DNA from: Russula earlei | Taxonomy: Eukaryota > Basidiomycota > Agaricomycetes > Russulales > Russulaceae | Assembly (NCBI GenBank): GCA_025769875.1 | Contig: JAGFNK010000101.1 | Span: 62,001-126,000 of the forward strand | Direction: 5' to 3' | DNA length: 64,000 nucleotides | Shown: positions 50,001-58,439 of the stretch, in pieces | Layout: every line of letters begins with the position of its first letter | Position numbering within the stretch: position 1 is the first letter of the stretch | Made by a program: the position numbers and the translations under genes | Notes under the pieces: generated by a model | Database searches by the model: none | Seen by the model: only the letters and a program-made list of their open reading frames with translations | What the model was told of the DNA's origin: nothing

Positions 50001-50193
50001 CTTCAGTAAGGGCCAGCTCATCATGTCACATGTATGCAACTGGCTTTCAGCCAATACAACTTGGGCTCTGCTATGTCTAGGAGCTTGGACAAAGGCAGGT
50101 TATGTAGAGGCTGCTGATTTAAAATATGCAGCATCTCAACCTGATACCAAGGATGACAAGGATTGGCCAGATGACGAATGGATTGCAGCTTAA
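47012..50193 (+). pseudogene. Degenerate hAT transposase gene of element 2
   Basis: Parts seen in order: an acidic N-terminal exon to about 47,358. A BED-type zinc finger exon (EHLAKDWTVPIYGFF, CEVTHCKGK, LCKHATHCWG), with an in-frame TGA at 47,537-47,539 where Arg is expected. Exons with GRPSYRIPKAKMVANDV, TTDAWTSPNNQAFIALSVHF and LDVVELPISHTGLNLATAF (hAT catalytic core). An acidic segment near 48,600-48,720. A WWNSTYNILRFAY block near 48,985-49,040, and the C-terminal dimerisation block SSVAIECVFSKGQLIMSHV with NWLSANTTWALLCLGAW near 49,975-50,090. Several stops and frame breaks are present and the usual VERVFS has become IECVFS, so the gene is inactive. Many breaks fit CpG to TpG or CpA changes. 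Confidence 0.85.
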
Positions 50194-50331
50194 GTAGTAC
50201 AATGTGTTTTGGCTTGGCTACAAAATCATACAACTAAAACATCTAACCCCTACCCATGGAGTACCCATACCTGTAGCATGGCAAACCTGTACCCTTACAC
50301 CAAGGGTACAGGTATAAATGGGTATGGGTCA

Positions 50332-51159
50332 TGTTATGAACCAAGGCCAGATTCTGGCCATATATTGTCCTATTCCACTCAAGAGAGACCTCTCTCACTT
50401 TGCATTACCAACACACTTCTGTTTCTTGGGCTACCCCTCCCATGGTGCAAGATATTGCTATTGCAAAGGCACTATAACATGACCAGGCACCCATTTCCTA
50501 ATTGGGTAATCATCATGTGGCAGCCACATGGCCACTCAGCCACCAGGAACCTGAAACAGCGGCATAAACTCCTATAAACTGTTGCATAACTCATATGATG
50601 TCATCTAGGCTCCAATGATGTCATGGCTGACTGAGTGACTCCACAATGACCTCACTAGCTCACTAAGCAATCCACAGTGACATCATAATGATGTCATCAC
50701 TCCACAATGATCAGTAATACACTCAGTAAGCCTGAAACCTGACACAAGTGAGTTTATGCCTCTGTAGTCCTATTGGATGGTACCAAGGAGTCTAGAATAG
50801 TCCCTGCTCTTTGTAATTGACCCTGTACACAGTATATAAGCCCCAATGTAGCATCACAGTCATCAGACTGTCCATTTGTGATACTCTCATCTTCCTGGGT
50901 ACTCCCCTGCAACTGCTCAGTCTAAAGCTTTCCTCATCTTCAAGGTACTCTTCAACGACCGCCTTGTTTAAAGCCTCTTCACTGCACTGGCCTCCAACCT
51001 TTGCCTCTGCCTCCAGCAACACCTACCAGTCCCCCTCTGGTACCTCCTAGTTGTTTGGCTTGTCCTCTTGTTCAATGCCATCTACGCCACATACCATCTG
51101 TTCCAACCCTTGCCCACCTGCTCCTGAGTCCTTAGTGATCAGCAGTACATGTCTTGACA
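50332..51159 (+). mobile_element. Solo gypsy-type LTR nested in hAT element 2
   Basis: 828 bp, starts TGTTATGAACC and ends CATGTCTTGACA, with a perfect GGTCA duplication at 50,327-50,331 and 51,160-51,164. It aligns end to end with the minus-strand LTR at 54,053-54,881. TATATAAGCCCC near 50,835 is the promoter. Many positions that are CG in the 54-kb copy are TG or CA here. No internal sequence remains. Confidence 0.92.
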
Positions 51160-51256
51160 GGTCAGGGTCCTTGGGTTTTTACCCATGGGTTACCCATGGT
51201 GAACACTAGGCACTCTCAATCTGATTCCACCTGCTTTGAAGGAAGAGCCCAGCAAA

Positions 51257-52326
51257 TCAAGGCTGATCACAAAGGCCTGCATGCACTTTGAGGTGGGACT
51301 TTAGCTGGCAAACCAGCTCATTGATGGTGCCCAACATCTTGAGGCCAAGTGCACCAGAGAGTGCAATGACATTGTCCTTGCACTTGTATGAGGAAAGTGG
51401 TTCTGTAAAATATGAGTGCATCATTGTGAATAGACATTGAAACTCACTGCTAAAAACTTTAGACCATATGTCCTCTGAGATTTGTGCATTGCAAGCTTCT
51501 TCATTGTTCATCTTTTGAGCTGCCTTCTCAGAAGCCTCTCTTGTGAGCTGGGCCTTCTCTTCCTGTTCAGCAAGCCACTGCGTCTCAACTTCAGGATGGG
51601 CAACAAAATGTGTGCTTGTCTTCACAGAATGGCATGTCTGATTTTCCAACCCTGTCCTGGCATCAGATGCCACACACTTCATGATGGTGCAGTGTGCATT
51701 ACTGGAGCTGGTCTCTGCCCTGGCTTGAAGGATCTCCCTTCCCATCAGCTCCACCATCAACCAGAGTTGAGAGAGCTCTGAACTCATCTCCTGGAATGTA
51801 GTGGGGATTGGTGCATGGTGAGAACCAAAGGCAATTGAGAGAGACATTACAGGGGAAGAACTTGCCCTTTGAGAGCAAGTGAAGGGTAGGATGAGCCAGA
51901 GAGGGCCTTGGCTGGTGGACTCACATAGATGCTCTGACACATTTTGCATAATGGTCAAAGCATGTTCATTGTCTGTTGGGGGCTAGGAAGAGGATGAAGC
52001 CAAATTAAGTGAGACATGCAGATCTGAAGCAAGGGCAGCTGGTGAAGGGATGGAGGGGGTTGCAGAAGACATGGCAGAAGGAGAACACCAATGTGGTGGT
52101 GGCAAGTCATTCATATGGCCTGGCAGTGGTGTGAAGTCCAAGTCATCAGACTCTGTGTCCCAGTCAAATGTGACTGGGTCTTTGTCTGTTATGTCAAGAC
52201 AGTCTTGCACATGCTTGTTGTCTTGTGTGCCTTCATTGATGTCTGAGCCATCCCAGTCAGAGGGTTCAGAGGGAAGAGGGGAGGATGAGGGAACATCAAC
52301 AGGAAATGAGATCAGGACATGCTGAG
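51257..52326 (-). pseudogene. Broken ORF with SAP-like C terminus, unknown repeat protein
   Basis: One minus-strand frame is open from about 52,326 to 51,257 apart from a stop at 51,983-51,985 (a TAG where Gln would need only C to T). It is acidic and Ser/Pro-rich at the start (FDWDTESDDLDF), then has a Gln/Glu helical segment (WLAEQEEKAQLTREASEKAA). It ends with NVIALSGALGLKMLGTINEL followed by VCQLKSHL, which resembles a SAP DNA-binding motif (two helices with a central Gly-Thr). I do not recognise the whole protein. Its place among CpG-poor repeats suggests it is part of a mobile element. Confidence 0.5.
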
Positions 52327-52405
52327 TGGTGTGTTACCAAGTGGTTTGGGGTCTGGAAGATGACAGACACCTGAACTATGGACTGCATCATTTGCATCAT
52401 GCATG

Positions 52406-52775
52406 TGTTAAAGAAGCAATGAATCACATTGCTTCTGTTCCAGATGTTCCTGTACTGCTATGTACATCATTTACTGATTAGGAAAGTACTTATGACACAG
52501 AGATTGCTACTATGGAAGCACTTAATGCTTCCAGCACTGAGATTGTTATTGTTTACAGTAGAAGCAACTATTGCTTCTATGAGCTGACTTTGCTACTATA
52601 GCACCAACCAGTACTTACAGTAGCAAGAACCTTATCCCTGAGGGCTATATAGAGCCCACAGTTCATAGCAGTCGAGCCTTAAGCTCAACTTAGTTTGCCA
52701 ATCCCAAACAGTTGACTCCTACCCCATCTGCAGAGCCCCTCTCATCTTGTGGACATACTCTAGAAGGACATAACA
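52406..52775 (+). repeat. LTR-like sequence with three GAAGCA hairpins
   Basis: Begins TGTTAAAGAAGC and ends AAGGACATAACA, so its ends are TGTTA and TAACA. CTATATAGAG near 52,646 could be a TATA box. Three inverted pairs of GAAGCA/TGCTTC arms lie at about 52,413-52,435, 52,515-52,533 and 52,560-52,580. No matching target duplication was found, so the LTR reading is tentative. Confidence 0.35.
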
Positions 52776-54052
52776 CTCCTTCCCTTCCACAAGAATTGCT
52801 TGCTTGACTCAAGCATATCTACATTGGTAGGATGCGTTTATAGACATGACCATTGATCCTATTTAAAGCCCTTTGGAGCCTTAACACCTTTCCCATTCAG
52901 TGGTATCTGTGCAAGCTGTCGCCTCAGCATTGGACTTGGGGTTTATGGCTACCTTTTTATATACCACTTTTCCCTGCTTGGTATGTTTCATTCATTGCTC
53001 ATGTGGAATGGTGGAATGTCAAGCATCTGTGTCATGGATGGGTGCATGTGTGGCACATTTGGGGTGCTTTGGTTGTCCTGCAGTGGACTGTGCAGGTGAG
53101 TTTCCCACTTTGTGAACTGCAGGTTGTGCTGATTTTGTTGCAGACTGGATGTGCAGAGCCTTGTCCATGTTGGTGGGTTGTGGTTCAGCATGTGATGCCT
53201 GTTCCACTTCCACATGGTCCAGCTCCTTTGCTTCAACACTGTGGTTGGGTGTGAGTGCATGCATAGTGTGCTTTGGTTGTCCCATGGTGGATCACACAGG
53301 TAGGTGTTCTGTCTTGTGACTTGTGGGCTGACTATGTGGTACTTCAGGTTGGGCAGATGGAATTGGTGGATTTTGCTCCACCAGAGGCCATGATGTGTGG
53401 AGCACCTTTGTGGCATGACGTGCTATGCCTCTCAGATCTGAAAGGACCGAAAACCAATTTTTGGAAAACCCCCCTTCATGGGGGGACTTTACTCAATTGA
53501 CAGGTGAACTCAATCATGCAGCAGACTCAGAAGCTGCAGATCACACAAAGTAAAAAGGCAAAAAAAACCCAATGTTCTCCCCAATCACCTCACATCCTTA
53601 ATTGTGAGCAGGAGTGTCTCAAGGACACAGTGGAGCTCGTGAGATGCAAGCTTGACACCTCGGCCAAAGGCCACAGAGGTGAAAATTGTCTCATAAGTCT
53701 TGGTATTGTCTTAGCAACCTATGATATGCATTTATGAACAGTCTGCACCCAAAAATGTATTTAGAGAGGCTCAAACAAGCCAAATAACAATAGTGCATTC
53801 AGTTTGTCACTCCCCTGGAATAACCCTTCCCGTGCAACATATTCAATCCACCATTCCACGTGCTGATTGCCATGCCCTCAGGCTTTCCCCTCTTGTCACC
53901 CTTCACAAGGAATCAGGTCCACTATGATGCCCTGCAGTTCAGTGTGTGGCCCCTGCTCCATGTTGTCTGCCTGTTTCAGGCTGAGTGTGCAGAACCCTGT
54001 CTGCTCTGATGCCATGTGGCTTTGCATGTGGCAGCTGTTCCACACTGTCCAC
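52776..54052. other. CpG-poor sequence of unknown origin
   Basis: Contains two imperfect copies of a GTGCTTTGGTTGTCC unit (53,066-53,080 and 53,268-53,282) and a palindrome of C6 and G6 around 53,469-53,487. No coding family was recognised. Confidence 0.4.
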
Positions 54053-54881
54053 TGTCAAGACATGTACTGCTGATCACTAAGGACTCAGGAGCAGGTGGGC
54101 AAGGGTCGGAACAGACGGTATGCGGTGTAAATGGCGTTGAACAGGAGGATGAGCCAAACGACTAGAAGATGCCAGATGGGAACTGGTACGTGTTGCAAGA
54201 GGCAGAGGTGAAGAGTAGAGGCCAGTGCAGCGAAGGGACTTTAAACAAGGCGGTTGTTGAAGAGTACCTTGAGGATGAGGGAAGGCTTTAGACTGAGCAG
54301 TCGCAGGGGAGTACCCAGGAAGATGAGAGTATCACAAATGGACAGTCTGACGACTGCCATACTTCATTGGGGCTTATATACAGTGTACAGGGTCGATTAC
54401 AAAGCGCTGGAACTATTCTAGACCCTTTGGTACCATCCAATAGGACTACAGAGGCATAAACTTGCTTGTGTCAAGTTTCAGGCTTACTGAGCGCATTACT
54501 GATCATTGTGGAGCGATGACATCATTATGATGTCACTGTGGAGCACTTAGTGAGCCTATGAGGTCACTGTGGAGTCACTCAGTCAGCTATGATGTCACTG
54601 GAGCCTTGATGATGTCAGATGAGTTATGCAACAGTTTCTAAGAGTTGGTGCCGCTGTTTCAGGTTCTTGGTGGCTTGGTGGCCATGTGGCTGCCATGCGA
54701 TGATTACCCGATTAGGAAACAGGTGCCTGGTCATGTTATAGTGCCTTTGCAATAGCGATATCTTGCACCACAGGAGGGGTAGCCCAAGAAATGGAAAGGA
54801 GTTGGCAAAGTGAAGTGAGAGAGGTCTCTCTTGAGTGAAATAGGACAACATTCGGCCAGGACCTGGCCTTGGTTCGTAACA
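54053..54881 (-). repeat. 3' LTR of gypsy element A
   Basis: 829 bp; on the minus strand it starts TGTTACGAACC and ends CATGTCTTGACA. It matches the solo LTR at 50,332-51,159 over its full length. TATATAAGCCCC is present. The U3 has several TGATGTCA/TGACATCA palindromes. The base before it in + coordinates ends TCCAC (54,048-54,052), which should be the target duplication. Confidence 0.9.
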
Positions 54882-54882
54882 T

Positions 54883-56293
54883 TCATCCCCTCTTTATAGA
54901 TTTTGTTGCTCCTGCAACAGTAGGGACTTGTTTCTTTGTTGGAAGGTGGAGTAGTTTGCATATGAAAAGTCGAAGTCTGTTCATTTGTGGGGAGTTCTCT
55001 CGTGTTCTATGGACTGTTTTAGGGATAGCTGTGGTCGATTGGGTGCATGTGATTGCAGGGGTTCTCTGAAAAGTTCTTTGGTAACAAGGATAAAGATAGT
55101 CATCAATGGAGGTCATGATGAGGGTTGTTGGTTTAGGGGTTACTCCTGGTGGGAACCATTTTAAGCGCCTTTGGATATTTCTGATGGAAGTCTTTGACAA
55201 GTAATTATGCTTTTGACAGGTTAGATGCTGGTTCCCAAGTGTTTTCTGCAGCAGTGTACCCTTTCCACTTAACTAGGTATTGGATCCCTTTGCGGTTTGG
55301 AGAGAGTCGAGAGTTTAAGATCTGTTCTACTTCATATTGTTCTTCTCCTTCGACTAGTACCAGTGGTGGGTTTGAGAAGTTAGGACCATGGGCAATGGTT
55401 TCCTTGTAAGGTTTAATCAAGGAGTGGTGAAAAACTGGGTGTATCCTCCAGGACTTTGGTAGTTCGAGGCGAACATTTACTGGATAGGCAGTGATGACTT
55501 TGAATGGTCCATAGCATCAAGGGGCCAGTTTTGCTTTTGGGTGAGTGGTTTGTAGATTTGTGGCTTCCAACCATACTTGGTCCCCTTCTTTGAAACGAAA
55601 TGTGGAGGATTGAGGTCCTGATTGCTTCATGATTTCAGTTGCTCAGTTCAGGGAGGCAGCTACTGCTTCTCTGAGCTGGTTTAGTCTCATTAGTCTTTCT
55701 TGGATTGAAGGGAACTTTGATGTAAAGGCAAGGGGTGGAGCAAATGTTGGGTTAAAACCATACCAGACCTCGAAAGGGGGTTTGTTTGTAGCGCTGTGTT
55801 GTCTGGCATTATGTGCAAACTCCATAAAGGGAATTAATTCTGCCCAATTGTCCACTTGGTGGTTGCAAAATATTTGTAAGTATTGTTCTAGTTCTTGGTT
55901 AACTTGTTCTGTTTCTCCATCTGTCTGTGGGTGATATGCTGTGCTCAATGATACCTTGACATTTAATTTTTTCCATAGTTCTTGAGTAACTTTTGCTGCG
56001 AATTGAGGGCCTCTGTCTGATATTATTTGTGTCGGGAGGCCTATTCTTCTCCAGACATTGTTCATAATTAATGTTGCTGTTTCATCTGCTGTGATTGTCT
56101 TGTGGCAAGGGGTAATGATTATTGCTTTGCTGAATTGGTCTACTACGACTAGGAGGCTGTCAAAGCCTTGTGAAACTGGTAGGTCTGTGATAAAGTCCAT
56201 GGTAATGCTTTTCCATACTTCTCCAGCTGGTGTAATTGGTATGAGGGGTGTTTCTGTTTTTGGGTGGTTCTTTGTGCTTTGGCAAATTGCGCA
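54883..56293 (-). pseudogene. Integrase and chromodomain of gypsy element A (broken)
   Basis: The integrase core is open from 56,200 to 55,643: MDFITDLPVSQGFDSLLVVV with the first Asp, IGLPTQIISDRGPQF with the second, and TDGETEQVNQELEQYL with the Glu, so the DDE triad is intact. A stop follows SLN, and another interrupts the GPF segment near 55,520. The chromodomain lies at 55,205-55,420 (EEQYEVEQILNSRL, QYLVKWKGYTAAENTWEP). Upstream, the zinc-finger end (ICQSTKN) breaks off exactly at the LTR of element B. Confidence 0.85.
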
Positions 56294-56910
56294 TGTTGTA
56301 GTTTACCCCTTTTCTGGTTCGTCCGTAATCTCTCTCCTTATTGTTCTCCTTTGTTATCCTTGTCTCCACGGTTATGGTTTCATCCCTTGATGGTGATCTC
56401 CTATTGTGTTTCACCTATTATGTTTCACCTATTGTGTTTCACTTATTGTGTTTCACCTATTGTTGAGTCACTTTGGCTATTGGCCTACCTTTATCTATTG
56501 TTCCGCTTATAGTACTGTACAGCCTCGCTACATACAGTATTTAAGCGCCTGTAGAAGCTGCGGAATGCCCCAAGCTTAGCTTTGTCCCATTTCCTGTCGC
56601 ATCCCTTGCCCTGTATACTCTCTCAATCACAACTTGCTTGTGCTGGCCTATACTCTGCTTGACCTAAGAACACCTCAAGGAACCTTTGTGTTCCTCTTCC
56701 TCCTCTGCCTCTCTCTCATCACCCTCCTCTTCTGTGAAACCAGAAGATCGACTCTGTCTGCGGACTGAGTCATTGTCTGACTCAGCCTTGAGACGCTAAA
56801 CCTTTGATCCGGCCTCTTGAGCCGGCTCCATTGAACCCTTGAACCAAGTCACAGGGACTTGGCCCCCATTGAACCTTGAGCTAACGCTCTACGGCCGCGA
56901 TGCCGTTACA
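56294..56910 (+). repeat. 5' LTR of gypsy element B
   Basis: Starts TGTTGTAG, ends CCGTTACA. Four 15-bp tandem units of the TGTTTCACCTATTG type lie at about 56,407-56,462. TATTTAAG at 56,538-56,545 is the TATA box, placing the RNA start near 56,572. The right end is inferred from the adjacent primer site, because the 3' LTR is cut off by the window. Confidence 0.82.
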
Positions 56911-56911
56911 C

Positions 56912-56922
56912 AAGCTAAGCTT
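56912..56922 (+). promoter_or_regulatory. Primer-binding site, self-priming type
   Basis: AAGCTAAGCTT, two bases after the LTR end, is the exact reverse complement of AAGCTTAGCTT at 56,572-56,582, about 34 bases downstream of the TATA box where the RNA should begin. Tf1/sushi-group retrotransposons prime reverse transcription with the first 11 nt of their own RNA. No tRNA-type TGG start is seen here. Function is inferred. Confidence 0.6.
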
Positions 56923-57400
56923 ATCTACTCCATTCTGGAGATCAACCTTGAACTACCATCGAACCGTTGGATCCGCGTCCAACCCAGACCATCCCCAGAC
57001 CTCCCTGAACACGTTGTAGGAGCTGCCACTTGGGATAGCTTCCATACCTTCCTCTGCTACTATCACCACCAAAAACAACGAAGAACTACCAGTCGAATTC
57101 ATCAACAATCGTTGGTTCGAACTACGACTCAGAAGAGGACAACTCTACACTCACCTCAGACCTAGAACTTCTCAGAAACTAGCCTTGGATTAGGCTACTG
57201 GAGGGAAAACGACCCTCGCTACAAACCACCGTCAGAATCAGAAGCCTCCTCTACAGAAGGCAACCCCCCTGAACCAGAAAACACCGTTGAAACTCAGACA
57301 CCCTTTGAATCCCATGCATTAGAACCAGAAGGACCCTCTTGGAAACCAGGAACCCATCAAAGACCTAGAACTTGAACCACAGAACCCCCCAGAACCCATT

Positions 57401-58439
57401 ATGGCAGCCCAACCCCAAGTCGCTGTACAACCACCCCAAGCCCCTGTCCAGGCTCCTCAGATGGCCGCTCAGCCCCCCCAATCATCGTTCCCCCCCCTCA
57501 AGCAGCTGCCCCTGCGCCACAAGGCACTAATGGATCCCTTAGCGGCAAAGAACCCACAGCTTTCACTGGGGAAAGAAACAAAACAAAACGATTCATCATG
57601 GAATTTAACCTGTTCTGGGGCCTCAATGATGATAAAGCAGTAATGGTTTCCCCTTTTAAACGAACAATGTTGGCCCTCTCCTATATTCAGGGAGAAAAGG
57701 TCGAAGAATGGGTCAACTCGCAGGCAACTGCACTCAGGGAAAAAATAAGCAGAGCCCAAAACCCCATTAACAGGATGGACGAAGTCTTATGGAGAGACTT
57801 TGTCACAGACTTCACATTTAAGTTCACCAACACTGTGGAGAAAGAAGATGCCCAAGCAGCCCTTGCCAAACATACAATGAAGGAATCCCTTGACGATTAC
57901 ATCTCCACCTTCAAACAGCTTCTAAACAAAACAGGATGGCCAGAAACAGACGTTATCGCCATTGAAAGTTCAAAAATGGCTTAAAAATCGGACTCTATCG
58001 CGCAATTCTAAACAGAGATGTCTGGCCTACCACTCTTCAGGAATGGAAGGAAGAAGCCAGAAGACAACACCGACGCTTCGTCACCATCAGAGAAAAGCTC
58101 AAGGGGAAAACTACACACCCTCCCTTGGAACATAGGTCTCATCACCCCGATCGAATGCAAGTGGACGCTGCCAAATCCAACTTCAAGAAACTCACTGAAG
58201 AAGAGAGGAAACAATTGGCAAAAGAAGGACGTTGCTTCTGCTGCCGAGAGAAAGGCCACCTCAGCCGGGAGTGCCCCAAGAATGCTGCCCCTACTGCCTC
58301 CAAGGCATGTACCACTGAACCAACCCCTGAACCACCCAAAGAGGAAGAAGCTGCCACTATGGTGGCCCGTATGAAAACATTGCCAGCAGAGGATAGAGCC
58401 AAACTTTGGGACCTCATCCTCAAAGAGGATTTTCTCTAG
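57401..58439 (+). pseudogene. Gag of gypsy element B (frameshifted)
   Basis: Starts in a Gln/Pro/Ala-rich segment, then a frame change at a C7 run (about 57,489-57,495). The capsid core follows (FNLFWGLNDDKAVMVSPFKR, GEKVEEWVNSQATALREKI, LDDYISTFKQLLNKTGWPET). A second frame break lies near 57,970, next to an A-rich run. The last part has the zinc knuckle CFCCREKGHLSREC (58,233-58,274; C-x2-C-x4-H-x4-C) and stops at 58,439. The pol frame opens from 58,406 in the -1 frame relative to this end, so the two overlap by about 34 bases. Confidence 0.85.

Larger units (their letters stand above)
46651..51208 (+). mobile_element. hAT element 2, near full length, with 8-bp target duplication
   Basis: Flanked by a perfect GGCACTCT duplication (46,643-46,650 and 51,209-51,216). 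The ends read inwards as TAGTGTTTGCCA (left) and TAGTGTTCACCA (right). Subterminal regions are dense in GGGTA/TACCC motifs (46,675-46,800 and 50,245-50,330, with more near the right end). It encodes a broken transposase. Removing the solo LTR nested near its right end leaves about 3.7 kb, a normal size for an autonomous hAT element. Confidence 0.92.
54053..56293 (-). mobile_element. Gypsy element A, 3' part, truncated by insertion of element B
   Basis: Minus-strand chromodomain Ty3/gypsy element. In its own direction: the end of the integrase zinc finger at 56,293, the integrase core, a chromodomain, a polypurine tract AAAGAGGGG (54,895-54,887), then the 3' LTR. The rest (gag, protease, reverse transcriptase, 5' LTR) should lie beyond the right end of the window, on the other side of element B. 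CpG is more frequent here than at 42-54 kb. Confidence 0.88.

Noticed and set aside
52406..52775. Assignment of the LTR-like block to a complete element
   Set aside because: No target duplication, primer site or second LTR was found, so it is kept only as a tentative repeat.
53469..53487. C6/G6 palindrome as a terminator or hairpin element
   Set aside because: An isolated short palindrome in decayed repeat DNA; no gene context.
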